Positions 33,836 to 42,677 of a stretch of 48,539 nt of DNA are shown in pieces. Made by a program: the position numbers and the translations under genes. The stretch spans positions 1-48,539 of the forward strand of contig JAJDAD010000074.1 of NCBI GenBank assembly GCA_029262055.1, read 5' to 3'. The DNA comes from Candidatus Zhuqueibacterota bacterium. Lineage in GTDB: Bacteria > Zhuqueibacterota > Zhuqueibacteria > Oceanimicrobiales > Oceanimicrobiaceae. How positions within the stretch are numbered: the stretch's first letter is position 1; every line of letters begins with the position of its first letter. The notes beneath the pieces are model-generated. The model worked only from the letters and a program-made list of their open reading frames with translations. It made no database searches and was not told where the DNA came from.

Positions 33836-35833
33836 TTAGTTCGTTCTGGTAAACTGGAACTTAAGTGTTGTCCGTTGGCCACTTCTGACCATCACTTTTT
33901 GTTCCGGTTCTTTAGGGACGTAGCCAAACAATTTTGCTTCAACTGTATACTCACCTTCCTCTAACGAGAATGATATTGGCGTCTGACCCAGCTGGTTGCC
34001 ATTGACCAGAATGTTGGCTACCGAGCTGACCTCGGCGCCGCCTTCCAGTTTCATGGCTATTACCGTCAACTGGCCTTTTTCTTTTGGGGCCAGTTGCACA
34101 GCCACTTTTGCTTCTTTTTGGGGTTCAATCTCTATTTGCGTTGAGACGTCATTGTAACCGGCACGTGCCAGACGCACGCTATGCTGGCCGACGGCGAGCT
34201 CAGGAAATGCGGCCGGTGTCACTTCAGCGGTTGCGACCTCATCGATGAAGATTTCTGCGCCTTCAGGTTGGGAGTCAACAACCAATGTGCCCATCTGCGG
34301 GATTTTTTCTTTCTTCTGAGATCTTTCTGTAAGGGTTCTCGTTTTTTTCCGGGCAGGCACGAGCTTTGTCAATTTCGGTGTCCAATCCGCTACTTGCTTG
34401 GGGGCCGCACTCATGGTCTTGCTGACGGTCTGAAATCCTGTTTTTTCTAACCTCACCTCATGGTTACCAGCCACCACTGCTTCTAGCAGAGCAGGGGTTA
34501 CCAGACCCGTATCCATTCCGTCGAGAAAGATTGCGGCGCCCGGTGGCGTACTACCAAGGTTAAGATCTGAGACCAGGGTAAGCGTGTTTAGCTCAAAAGA
34601 GCTGCTGATGGTATCGTTGTTGGCCAACGTGATGGTTTGTGAAGCGCTGTCGTAACCGGTGAGAGCCAAAGTAAGGGCATACGATCCTTCCTGGAATGGG
34701 CCCAGGAGGGCCGGGCTTCTTGCTCCCGTCGGTTTGTTATCCAATAGCACCTCGGCGCCGGGCGGATTTGACTCTACTTTGATAAACCCGATATTATCCG
34801 GATCATTTTTTCTGAGCAGACTTGCTGCGATCAAGCCCACTGCGGCGATCAAGCCGGCGGTCGCCAGAATAACTTTGCGCCGTTTGTTCTTGCCTTTACT
34901 TGCAGGCCCGTAATAACCGCCGGCAGGACTCCTGGGTTTTTCTTCCTGATGGCCCAACCTCGCAGGTTGCACTATAGTGGCGATTTGGTCGGTGGTGATT
35001 TGCTGCGGAGGAGCAGCCCGGAGAAGATCATCGAGCATGCTATCGATATCGCTGTAACGATCTTCGCGCTTTTTGGCCAGAGCTTTCTCCAGGATAGCCT
35101 TGATCTCAGCCGGTATGATGGCCGAGGCCTCGGCGTCGAAGTCAGCCGGCGTATTGACGATGTTAAACAGGACGGACATTTCATCTCTGCCTTTAAACGG
35201 CAGTTGACCGGCCAGGAGCTCGTAGAAAATCACTCCCAAAGACCAGATGTCGCTGCGGGAATCCGCCTCTTCGCCCCGGGCTTGTTCGGGAGACATGTAG
35301 GCAGGGGTCCCCATAGTTGTGCCGGCCTTGGTGAGTCTGGTCGAGCCCCCTAGCTTCGCAATCCCAAAATCGACGATTTTGACGAAGCCATCACTGGTAA
35401 TAATGATGTTGGCCGGCTTCACGTCCCGGTGCACAATATCCTGTTTGTGGGCCTCTGAAAGACCGTTGGCTATCTGGCGAACATTTTGGATAGCATCTTC
35501 CGGCGCCAATTCCTCTTCTTCCATCTTTTGCTTGAGCGTCTTCCCGTCATAATAGGCCATGGCGATAAACATCTCGCCGTCCTCCGTTTCCTCTATCTCG
35601 AAAATGGTACCGATGCGCGGATGGTCAAGAGCGGAGGCTGCGCGCGCTTCATTCATGAACCGGGTCTTGGTCTCATCATCAGTCAGCAAAGCCGAAGATA
35701 GGAACTTCAACGCGACCGTTCGCTTGAGCTTCAGGTCTTCGGCCTTGTAGACAATGCCCATCGCACCCCCACCCAGACGACTCGTAATTCTGTAATGGGA
35801 AATGGTTGTGTCAATTCTTGGATCGTTGTTCAC
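33836..35833 (-). CDS. Membrane Ser/Thr protein kinase with PEGA domains
   Basis: 665 aa. The N-terminal kinase domain (~10-275) has GGGAMGIVYKA, VALKFL (ATP lysine), HRDVKPANI (catalytic loop), DFGIAK and the APE-equivalent GTPAYMSPEQARGE. A single membrane helix (~325-345) follows, then three to four PEGA-type repeats outside (e.g. VESNPPGAEVLLDNKPTGAR; VDSQPEGAEIFIDE). Family knowledge: Hanks-type kinases with extracytoplasmic sensor domains. The head of the operon carrying three CsgG-like proteins, so it may phosphorylate regulators of that envelope system. The divergent region before 36176 should contain its promoter. Confidence 0.93.
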   Translation of the reverse strand: MNNDPRIDTTISHYRITSRLGGGAMGIVYKAEDLKLKRTVALKFLSSALLTDDETKTRFMNEARAASALDHPRIGTIFEIEETEDGEMFIAMAYYDGKTLKQKMEEEELAPEDAIQNVRQIANGLSEAHKQDIVHRDVKPANIIITSDGFVKIVDFGIAKLGGSTRLTKAGTTMGTPAYMSPEQARGEEADSRSDIWSLGVIFYELLAGQLPFKGRDEMSVLFNIVNTPADFDAEASAIIPAEIKAILEKALAKKREDRYSDIDSMLDDLLRAAPPQQITTDQIATIVQPARLGHQEEKPRSPAGGYYGPASKGKNKRRKVILATAGLIAAVGLIAASLLRKNDPDNIGFIKVESNPPGAEVLLDNKPTGARSPALLGPFQEGSYALTLALTGYDSASQTITLANNDTISSSFELNTLTLVSDLNLGSTPPGAAIFLDGMDTGLVTPALLEAVVAGNHEVRLEKTGFQTVSKTMSAAPKQVADWTPKLTKLVPARKKTRTLTERSQKKEKIPQMGTLVVDSQPEGAEIFIDEVATAEVTPAAFPELAVGQHSVRLARAGYNDVSTQIEIEPQKEAKVAVQLAPKEKGQLTVIAMKLEGGAEVSSVANILVNGNQLGQTPISFSLEEGEYTVEAKLFGYVPKEPEQKVMVRSGQRTTLKFQFTRTN

Positions 35834-36175
35834 GGCGAGATCCCCGTTACTTCCTCATGAGCTAAGTTTTGCTTTTAGGCAACTGTTTGTCGCCACCAAC
35901 AATGACAGCATTCTTCGAGGACGGGCAAGAGATAGTGAAACTATCGGAAAAGAGAGCCTATAATCAATCTAAAAGCGTCTGTAAAAGAAGCAAGCTTTTA
36001 TTGTGGTTCGCCAGGTCAGCAGGTGGCAGATAACCGGCCTGGGTGCGCCCGGTCCATGCGGCGAAGTTTTCAGCATTGGTTTAACGGACTTGAACTTTTC
36101 CCCCGCCTTTGTAAATTGTCTCAAAGCACAGAAGGACAACCTTCGGATCAGGCCAGACCAAAGGAGAATACTGCG
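35834..36175. promoter_or_regulatory. Divergent intergenic region between kinase and lytic transglycosylase
   Basis: About 340 nt between two outward-facing genes, so promoters for both are expected here. I could not identify a convincing -35/-10 pair. AAGGAG at 36161-36166 is the RBS of the transglycosylase. Confidence 0.4.
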
Positions 36176-37678
36176 ATGATTTTGGAAAACTGGATGACGA
36201 AGTTGAGATCAGCGCTCTCAGCCCGGGTTTCCCTTTTTGTGATGGGGTTGTTTGCCGGATCTGCACTTACACTGCTGGTACTGTATTTTCCCACTGAACT
36301 TGTTAAGATCCACTGGCCGGACGATGACACGGGACAACCGTCGGTCACAAGGCTCGATCGTCCTACGATTGACCTGCCCACCAATGCGCGCATCGAAGCA
36401 AGAATTCGATATTACCTCCAACCGGGTCGCCGGACAGATTTGCTCAGTAGTTATGAGCGCTCAGGAAGATATATGTCGATCATCGCGGCAATTCTGGAGG
36501 AATACGACATGCCGGCTTCTCTCGCATATTTGCCTGTGTTGGAAAGCCGTTTCTTACCGCAAGGCAGGTCGCGTCGCGGAGCAGCAGGATTGTGGCAACT
36601 CATGCCCGGGACGGCTTCGGATTATGGTTTGAAATACAACCGGTGGATTGATGAGCGCTTCGATCCCGAGAAAGCCACGGTGGTCGCGGTCGAATACTTG
36701 AAGTATTTGCACGACCGTTTTGGCAATTGGGAGCTCGCCCTGGCAGCATACAATTGCGGTCCAACTCAACTCAAAAGAGTTATGCGCCGCGATCAGACCA
36801 ATGATTTTTGGAAGTTGAGGGGGCTTCCGCGCGAGACCTACAATTTTGTGCCTAACTTTTACGCAATATTACATATTCTAACGGATCACGAAAAATACGG
36901 CGTTACATTGCCCGCTTTGAGTGACCCATTGGATTACGAAACGATCGAGATTAATTCGACCTTTTCGGTCGACCAGATTGCACAGCTTGCAAAAGTGCCG
37001 CCCAAAATCATCCGCAAACTGAATCCGGCCCTGCTTGCAAATATAGCCCCAGGTGGCGCCTATTCAATCCGCGTGCCAATGGGGATAAAGGAACAATTTC
37101 TGGAGCAACATAAGAAGAATCCATTCGACGAAGTAGAAATCACTTACACAACACATAGAATCAGGCGGGGCGATACGCTCTCGAAAATTGCAACCAGGTA
37201 TGGTACGACGGTACAGGCTATTATGGCGGACAACAATTTGAGGAGTTCCAGATGGATTAAGGCCGGCATGAAGTTGCGAATCACTTCCGTCAGCGTCAGG
37301 GAAACATCCCCTGCCGATAGTACATTGAATCAGTCCGTCTTAAATGACAGCCCATCCGAAGCGGGGAAAGTCAGGATTACCTACAGGGTTGAAAAAGACG
37401 GTTTGGCCCTCAAGACCGTTGCGCGCTATTTTGCGGTGTCCAGCGCGGAAATCAAAGAGTGGAACCAGTGGCTGCAATCGGACAGACTGCAGTATGGGGA
37501 GGAGCTCCGTATTATCAAATCCGCCGCCGGCATGGTTCTGCACAAGACGAGGCGGGGAGATTCACTTTGGAAAATTGCACGGCGCTACCACACGACCGTC
37601 GGCAGTCTGAAGCGATGGAACCGACTCACAAGTTCCAGAATTTATCCTGGTAGCAATCTCATAGTCGGACTGAGATAA
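36176..37678 (+). CDS. MltD-like lytic transglycosylase with LysM domains
   Basis: 500 aa from ATG 36176 (RBS AAGGAG; the frame extends upstream to 36023 without one). A membrane/signal helix (SLFVMGLFAGSALTLLVLYF) is followed by the SLT domain: YLPVLESRFLPQGRSRRGAA with the catalytic Glu in LESRF, then GLWQLMPGTASDYGL and ALAAYNCGP. Three LysM-type segments follow (HRIRRGDTLSKIATRYGTTV; a less regular one around YRVEKDGLALKTVARYF; KTRRGDSLWKIARRYHTTV). Reaction: cleavage of peptidoglycan glycan strands to 1,6-anhydro products. Its opposite-strand neighbours are envelope genes, consistent with a cell-wall role. Confidence 0.92.
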   Translation: MILENWMTKLRSALSARVSLFVMGLFAGSALTLLVLYFPTELVKIHWPDDDTGQPSVTRLDRPTIDLPTNARIEARIRYYLQPGRRTDLLSSYERSGRYMSIIAAILEEYDMPASLAYLPVLESRFLPQGRSRRGAAGLWQLMPGTASDYGLKYNRWIDERFDPEKATVVAVEYLKYLHDRFGNWELALAAYNCGPTQLKRVMRRDQTNDFWKLRGLPRETYNFVPNFYAILHILTDHEKYGVTLPALSDPLDYETIEINSTFSVDQIAQLAKVPPKIIRKLNPALLANIAPGGAYSIRVPMGIKEQFLEQHKKNPFDEVEITYTTHRIRRGDTLSKIATRYGTTVQAIMADNNLRSSRWIKAGMKLRITSVSVRETSPADSTLNQSVLNDSPSEAGKVRITYRVEKDGLALKTVARYFAVSSAEIKEWNQWLQSDRLQYGEELRIIKSAAGMVLHKTRRGDSLWKIARRYHTTVGSLKRWNRLTSSRIYPGSNLIVGLR

Positions 37679-37710
37679 AGTAGGAGTTGCAGACTCGAAC
37701 ACCGACAAAA

Positions 37711-37736
37711 AAGGGAGCCTCAAATGAGGCTCCCTT
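37711..37736 (-). terminator. Terminator of small membrane-protein gene
   Basis: AAGGGAGCCT (37711-37720) and AGGCTCCCTT (37727-37736) form a 10-bp stem with a 6-nt loop. The A-run to its left reads as a U-run on the - strand. It lies just downstream of the - strand gene at 37763; it may also act on the + strand gene. Confidence 0.85.
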
Positions 37737-37762
37737 CGAGTCATCCGGACTTTTTATTGCAT

Positions 37763-37963
37763 TCATTCCTGTGTTTTGCTCGCGGCCTCAATCAGTACCT
37801 TCGCCGTCATCAAAATAAGGGTTGCAATGTACAAGAACGAAATACCAAATGGCCACAGAGTATGTGTTGGCGCCATTTTTGTGCTTACGAGTGCCAACAC
37901 GCCGAAAACCACGGTGACAATAGCCCACTGAGTGAAGTACTTACCAAAAGACATTTTACTCAC
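37763..37963 (-). CDS. Small two-helix membrane protein, unknown function
   Basis: 66 aa with two predicted membrane helices (WAIVTVVFGVLALVS and WPFGISFLYIATLILMTAKV). An AGGAGGTGAG RBS lies upstream on the - strand. It follows the PP2C gene by 37 nt in the same direction, so it may be the last gene of the envelope operon. No family is recognised. Confidence 0.75.
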   Translation of the reverse strand: MSKMSFGKYFTQWAIVTVVFGVLALVSTKMAPTHTLWPFGISFLYIATLILMTAKVLIEAASKTQE

Positions 37964-38000
37964 CTCCTATTAAGAGTTTGGATGAATAAGAGAAGACACT

Positions 38001-38789
38001 TTATGAATGAACCTTTCTCAGGACTTTGGTTTCCTGAGCATCCTGCTCCTCTTTTGTAACTCTTACCACGATGGCTGTCAGATGGTCCTTTGCGCCTCCG
38101 GCATAGCAGTGTTCTTTGAATGCCCGGCATATCTTATCTAAAACTCCGGAATTCTTCTCGAGATTTTGCAGTATTTCATTGTCAGAGTTGTAGTTGTAAA
38201 CTCCGTCCGTGCAAATGATGAAAATGTCCTGATCTTTGAGGTTGACTTTTTGGATGTCCGGTTCAACCGTTGGCCCGGCGCCTAGGGCCCTGGTTATGAC
38301 ATTACTCTCAGCAAAATTTTTCTCATCGACCGTATTGGGGGGCATCATGTCAATAAGATTCTGCAATTTCGAATGATCTTTGGTCAAGCGCAACAGTTGG
38401 TGTTTCCGGTAGAGGTAAATCCGGCTGTCGCCAACATGGGCTAAAACCGCATCATCCCCTCTGAGCAAGGCCAGGGCAATGGTCGAACCCATGGCTCTTT
38501 GCAACACGCCGGCCTTTTCGTACACCTTCTCGTTGCCGGCCCTAACGAGAGCTTGCGTCAACTCAATCGCATCCGGGATCGATGTGTTCAGACGATCGTT
38601 ATGCAAAGCATCGCGGATCGTTTGCACAACCGTTCTGCTCGCCACGTCACCAGCTGCCGCTCCGCCAACGCCATCAGCGACGGCAAAGATCTTGTCTTTC
38701 TCAAGCACCAAATAGCTGTCTTCATTGACATCGTTCTTGATGCCGAGGCCATTGTCCGTGATGCTCGCAGTTTCAACAGATATGCTCAT
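38001..38789 (-). CDS. PP2C-family Ser/Thr protein phosphatase
   Basis: 262 aa. PP2C metal-binding motifs are visible: NEDSYLV, VADGVGGAAAGDVAS, GDSRIYLYR and CTDGVYNY. Reaction: metal-dependent dephosphorylation of phospho-Ser/Thr. Its ATG overlaps the stop of the FtsW-like gene (ATGA), so it is translationally coupled. The likely counterpart kinase is the PEGA kinase at 33836, which is outside this operon. Confidence 0.93.
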   Translation of the reverse strand: MSISVETASITDNGLGIKNDVNEDSYLVLEKDKIFAVADGVGGAAAGDVASRTVVQTIRDALHNDRLNTSIPDAIELTQALVRAGNEKVYEKAGVLQRAMGSTIALALLRGDDAVLAHVGDSRIYLYRKHQLLRLTKDHSKLQNLIDMMPPNTVDEKNFAESNVITRALGAGPTVEPDIQKVNLKDQDIFIICTDGVYNYNSDNEILQNLEKNSGVLDKICRAFKEHCYAGGAKDHLTAIVVRVTKEEQDAQETKVLRKVHS

Positions 38790-40336
38790 GCTGTCTCTCT
38801 GACGCCGTTCCTATGCGACAGGCCCATCAAGAAACCGATTATGATGCATGATATCAGAAATGAGAACCCGCCTCTGCTGATGAAAGGCAGGGTGATGCCG
38901 GTCAGTGGAATCAGCTTGACCACACCCCCTATGTTAACAAAAACTTGTATGGCAAGCATGGTTGTAAAACCGAGTGCCAGCAGTCGTTCAAGATCCGTTT
39001 CCGAGTGGATGACGACGCGCATGCCCAGAAAGAAAAGCAGGAGATACGACAACACGATTAGCCCGGAGCCGATAAAGCCTATCTCTTCAGCGAGAGCGGA
39101 ATAAACGAAATCGGAAACGACCAGTGGAATGTTGGTCGGGTAGCCGAGGCCAAGACCGGCGCCAGTCCAGCCGCCTGCATTCATTGCGAAAAATGAATTC
39201 ATTATTTGGTAAACGCTATCCCACCAGGCTGCGTCGTGTGGCATTCTCCATACGTCACCCCAAATCAGAAAACGTTGCAATACGTGCGGTGGGATAATGC
39301 CCTCTAACAAAAAAATCAGTTTTGACACCAGAACCGTCACTGCGATTCCGCCGAAGAGATAGAGGTATTTTCTGGTGATTACGAAAATCATGATGACCAC
39401 CAGTCCGCCATAGATAATTACCTGGCCGAAGTCTTTCAGCAAGACGAACAGAGCTTGTGGAATCAACCAGACCAAAATGAACGGCCCCCAAATCAACAGG
39501 AGGCTTTGCAGCTTCTTGCCCCTCACTTTACTTGCCTTGCGTGTAAAGTCATCTTTGTAGTTAGCAAAAAAGCCTGCCAGGAAGATTATGATGGTGATCT
39601 TGAAAGCCTCCCAGGGTGTCATTTTGTAGACGAAGCGACCCCTTGTGCCCACTTCACTCAAGGCTACGAACACGACCAGCATGAAGACCGTAAATGCCAT
39701 CCAGAAAAAGGGATTGTTCAGGGACTGCATGAACTTCTCCCTCGCGCATTTCCTGATTATGAAAACGATCGACAGCAAAGCAATGAGGTGGGAAATGATC
39801 AGGCGCGACCACCCGGGAAAGCTCTCCACCAGATCTCGCAGAAATTGACCCCATTTGAATTGATCGAGTCTAAGCAGCTGTTTGGCTTCGTGCTGAATGG
39901 ATTCGATTCCTCTCTCATCGGACAACCGGGCCGTGCCCGTGGCAGTGACGAAAACCGAATCGGCAAGGGCTTTTTTTGTTGCTGCCGCCGAGTACTGTTT
40001 CACAAGTGTCTTCTGGAAGTCGACGTTTATGGCGGAACTAATTCTATATTGAATTGCGAAGCCAATCCCGGTGAGCAAAGCAACGACCACCAATATGGAA
40101 AAATCTCCCTTGTAGCTTCCTTTCAAGATCGCATATATCAGAAAAAAGAAGGACATGAGCACGGTATTTCTGAGCAGGACCGTAAGGCTGGGATCGTAGC
40201 CGCGCGCATTGCCGGCAAGGTAAACCGATAGCATTCCCAGAACCGAGATAGCCAATGCCAGGCTTAGTCCCAGACCAGGGTTAATTTTTGGACGTTTTGG
40301 CGCTGCCATTGCCGCCATCAAAATACCCAAGTTCAT
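38786..40336 (-). CDS. FtsW/RodA-family SEDS protein with extra loop
   Basis: 516 aa, longer than the usual ~380-420. The SEDS core is recognisable: PQALFVLLKDFGQVIIYGGL, YQIMNSFFAMNAGGWTGAGL, then LPLTGITLPFISRGG-type residues near the end (LIPLTGITLPFISRGGFSFL). An insertion of about 80 residues (from ~120 to ~200, VKQYSAAATKKALADS) lies between early helices and is not typical. Role: peptidoglycan glycosyltransferase partnered with a class B PBP. The start overlaps the end of the PBP gene; ATGs at 40336, 40318 and 40309 are all possible and none has a good RBS. Confidence 0.9.
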   Translation of the reverse strand: MNLGILMAAMAAPKRPKINPGLGLSLALAISVLGMLSVYLAGNARGYDPSLTVLLRNTVLMSFFFLIYAILKGSYKGDFSILVVVALLTGIGFAIQYRISSAINVDFQKTLVKQYSAAATKKALADSVFVTATGTARLSDERGIESIQHEAKQLLRLDQFKWGQFLRDLVESFPGWSRLIISHLIALLSIVFIIRKCAREKFMQSLNNPFFWMAFTVFMLVVFVALSEVGTRGRFVYKMTPWEAFKITIIIFLAGFFANYKDDFTRKASKVRGKKLQSLLLIWGPFILVWLIPQALFVLLKDFGQVIIYGGLVVIMIFVITRKYLYLFGGIAVTVLVSKLIFLLEGIIPPHVLQRFLIWGDVWRMPHDAAWWDSVYQIMNSFFAMNAGGWTGAGLGLGYPTNIPLVVSDFVYSALAEEIGFIGSGLIVLSYLLLFFLGMRVVIHSETDLERLLALGFTTMLAIQVFVNIGGVVKLIPLTGITLPFISRGGFSFLISCIIIGFLMGLSHRNGVRETA

Positions 40337-41939
40337 AGGCTTTCAAAAAAACCTCTTTGGCTATCGGAGCGGCTGCAGACCCGCCGTAACCCGCACCTTC
40401 CGCTACCACTGCAATCGCTATCTGTGGTTCATCCACAGGTGCAAAAGAGATGAAAAGAGCGTTGTTAATAATTCTTTTTTGCCACGTTCCATCCGCTCTC
40501 TTTATGGGCATGTTTATCTCAGCCGTTCCTGTCTTGCCTGCCGCTTCGACTTCCTTCATCCGCAGCCGCCAGGCCGTGCCGCCACGGGACCACACGACTT
40601 CCCGCATCATCTGCCGGACCTTGCGGGCAGTCTCCTCAGACATGACCCGGTTCCAAACCTGGGGCGGCTCAGCACGTTCAATCTTGGGTTTCATCAAAAC
40701 ACCATCATTGGCTATAGTCGCTGCAACCAGAGCCAATTGCAGGGGCGTCGCCAGAACCTTTTCTTGTCCGATTGAAGACCATGCAAGTTCGTGAGCATTC
40801 TTAGTTGGCGGAAAAGAACTTTGAAAAGCAACCAGCCCTGCCAGCAGTTCAGGGCGTGAGGTGTTCCATTGCACCGGCTGGTTAAAGCCAAATCGTTCAA
40901 CTATTGCATGCATCAGTGAATCACCGACGGTCACACCCAATCTGGCGAAATAGGCATTGCTGGATTTTACCAAAGCACGGGTCATGGTTAACTCGCCATG
41001 CCCTCGCCATGTCCGTCCTTTCTTTCTGTAACTGGCACGTTCATGGTCGAACACCCTTTTCCGTCTGACCCCCGGCGGTTTATAACCACTTGGTCCGATC
41101 ATCCAGGTTGGGTCCAGTCCCTTCTCAACCGCGGCACATGCCACTATGGTCTTGAAGGTTGAGCCGGGAGGGTATCGACCTTTGAGAGAACGGTTGTAGA
41201 GGCGTTTTCCGTCTTCATCTTGCACGATTCGGAGCCAGGCGTCGTCTACGGAGACTGAGTCGGGATGATAGCTGGGTGCACTTACCAGGGCCAAAATGTC
41301 GCCGGTCGCAGGCTGGATGGCCACCACGGCGCCTTTATTATCGCCAAATGCTTCATATGCAATTTTCTGCAACTCATAGTCGAGAGTCAGAACGAGGTCA
41401 TTGCCACGGGGCTGCAGGCGATAGTACTTGTTGTTGATGTAATTTTCTTTTTCCTTTTGTGTCGATTCCGATGTCCCCATCAGATACTCAAAAAGCAATT
41501 TTTCGAGACCGGATTTGTCTCTTTCAACGTCTGAATAACCAATGATATGAGAGGTCGCCTCACCAAGGGGATAATGTCTGCGGGGAAGCTGGTCTTCTTC
41601 GACAGCCATATAGCCGGCCAGGAGTTTCGTATCGTCGTGCGTGCGGTCATAGATAGTTCCCTTAGCCGTGGTTGCCTCTATGATCCATGGACGGGGATCG
41701 TGAAGTTTCCTGGTTTCTTCAAAATATGGGTCGCTCACCAACAACTGCCAATACCCCTGATATCCGATGAGGGCTGCGAATGCAACTATGAACACCCATA
41801 GCACCACGGCCATTTCCTTGCGTTGTTTGAAGAAGAGGACGTCCTTTAGTGAGTTCAGAGAAGGTATTATTATCCGAAGGACATAAATTCCTAGTGCGGC
41901 GAGAATGATGAATTTTGCGATAATTAATGCGAGCAGCAT
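40281..41939 (-). CDS. Penicillin-binding protein 2-like transpeptidase (class B)
   Basis: 552 aa with an N-terminal anchor helix. Penicilloyl-serine motifs are complete: STFK (SxxK), SSN (SxN) and KTGTAE (KTG). An N-terminal dimerisation region precedes the transpeptidase domain. Reaction: cross-linking of peptidoglycan stem peptides. It is encoded directly upstream of the FtsW-like gene, the cognate polymerase in such pairs. Its ATG is 3 nt from the stop of the FHA gene, so the operon is tight. Confidence 0.94.
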   Translation of the reverse strand: MLLALIIAKFIILAALGIYVLRIIIPSLNSLKDVLFFKQRKEMAVVLWVFIVAFAALIGYQGYWQLLVSDPYFEETRKLHDPRPWIIEATTAKGTIYDRTHDDTKLLAGYMAVEEDQLPRRHYPLGEATSHIIGYSDVERDKSGLEKLLFEYLMGTSESTQKEKENYINNKYYRLQPRGNDLVLTLDYELQKIAYEAFGDNKGAVVAIQPATGDILALVSAPSYHPDSVSVDDAWLRIVQDEDGKRLYNRSLKGRYPPGSTFKTIVACAAVEKGLDPTWMIGPSGYKPPGVRRKRVFDHERASYRKKGRTWRGHGELTMTRALVKSSNAYFARLGVTVGDSLMHAIVERFGFNQPVQWNTSRPELLAGLVAFQSSFPPTKNAHELAWSSIGQEKVLATPLQLALVAATIANDGVLMKPKIERAEPPQVWNRVMSEETARKVRQMMREVVWSRGGTAWRLRMKEVEAAGKTGTAEINMPIKRADGTWQKRIINNALFISFAPVDEPQIAIAVVAEGAGYGGSAAAPIAKEVFLKAYELGYFDGGNGSAKTSKN

Positions 41940-41942
41940 TTT

Positions 41943-42659
41943 TTACCCGGAAGATAGGGTAAGTATCACTGGATCCATTTTGCACAGATTTATCTTGGTC
42001 CCTACACTCAGTGCCCTGCTGCCACTGATGCGTTCTGTCTCATCGTCGATATACGTTCCGTTTGCACTGCCTTCATCTACCAGCGTTATTTTGTCGGGAT
42101 CAAGATAGTAAAGCGTGGCCTGCGTCTTCGAGATATTGTCAAAAGGCAGGCAGATGTTGGCGGTGGATGAACGGCCAATTTTGTACGTATTGCCGGGCGT
42201 TAGCTCCCAGCGCAACCCCTTGCCCTCACCGGCAATGACCTCCAAATGAAGCCTGGAAACGGCTTGAGCAATAGCCGGACTCGTTTCCTCAGACGAAAAC
42301 CAGCAACGAATATCAGCTTTGCGTTTGGACATGGTCGCGGAAGACAGAATCTGGACGGTTATTCTGGGCCGGAAAAGCTCGTAGTCATTATCAGCAACGT
42401 ATCGTTGAATGTGATCGGCCAGAACCGCTTCAAGCTGCTTGTTCGAGTGCGCGTGCTTTATAAAAACTTTGTTGTTGACCTGGATCTCAAAATTGTCGGG
42501 AGAGATAGTCTTTTCCGGGTTGTTGATGTCGATGCTGCGTTCAATCGTATCTTTGATCTGACCCAGCAGCCTGTCTTTGTCCAATGGGTCGATCAACCAC
42601 CAGAAAAGGGCAAAGATAACACTTCTGATGCCTTGATCAATTGTTCGAATAATGCCCAT
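41943..42659 (-). CDS. FHA-domain protein with DUF3662-like N-terminus (second of pair)
   Basis: 238 aa. The N-terminal ~130 residues resemble the FhaA/DUF3662 domain (NFEIQVNNKVFIKHAHSN). The C-terminal FHA domain has YKIGRSSTANICLP and TLVDEGSANGTYIDDE, with the Arg and Ser/Asn typical of phosphothreonine binding. Role by family: recognises kinase-phosphorylated partners at the cell-wall machinery. Sits between the other FHA gene and PBP2 in one operon. Confidence 0.9.
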   Translation of the reverse strand: MGIIRTIDQGIRSVIFALFWWLIDPLDKDRLLGQIKDTIERSIDINNPEKTISPDNFEIQVNNKVFIKHAHSNKQLEAVLADHIQRYVADNDYELFRPRITVQILSSATMSKRKADIRCWFSSEETSPAIAQAVSRLHLEVIAGEGKGLRWELTPGNTYKIGRSSTANICLPFDNISKTQATLYYLDPDKITLVDEGSANGTYIDDETERISGSRALSVGTKINLCKMDPVILTLSSG

Positions 42660-42677
42660 TATCCACTCCCGGAGAAT

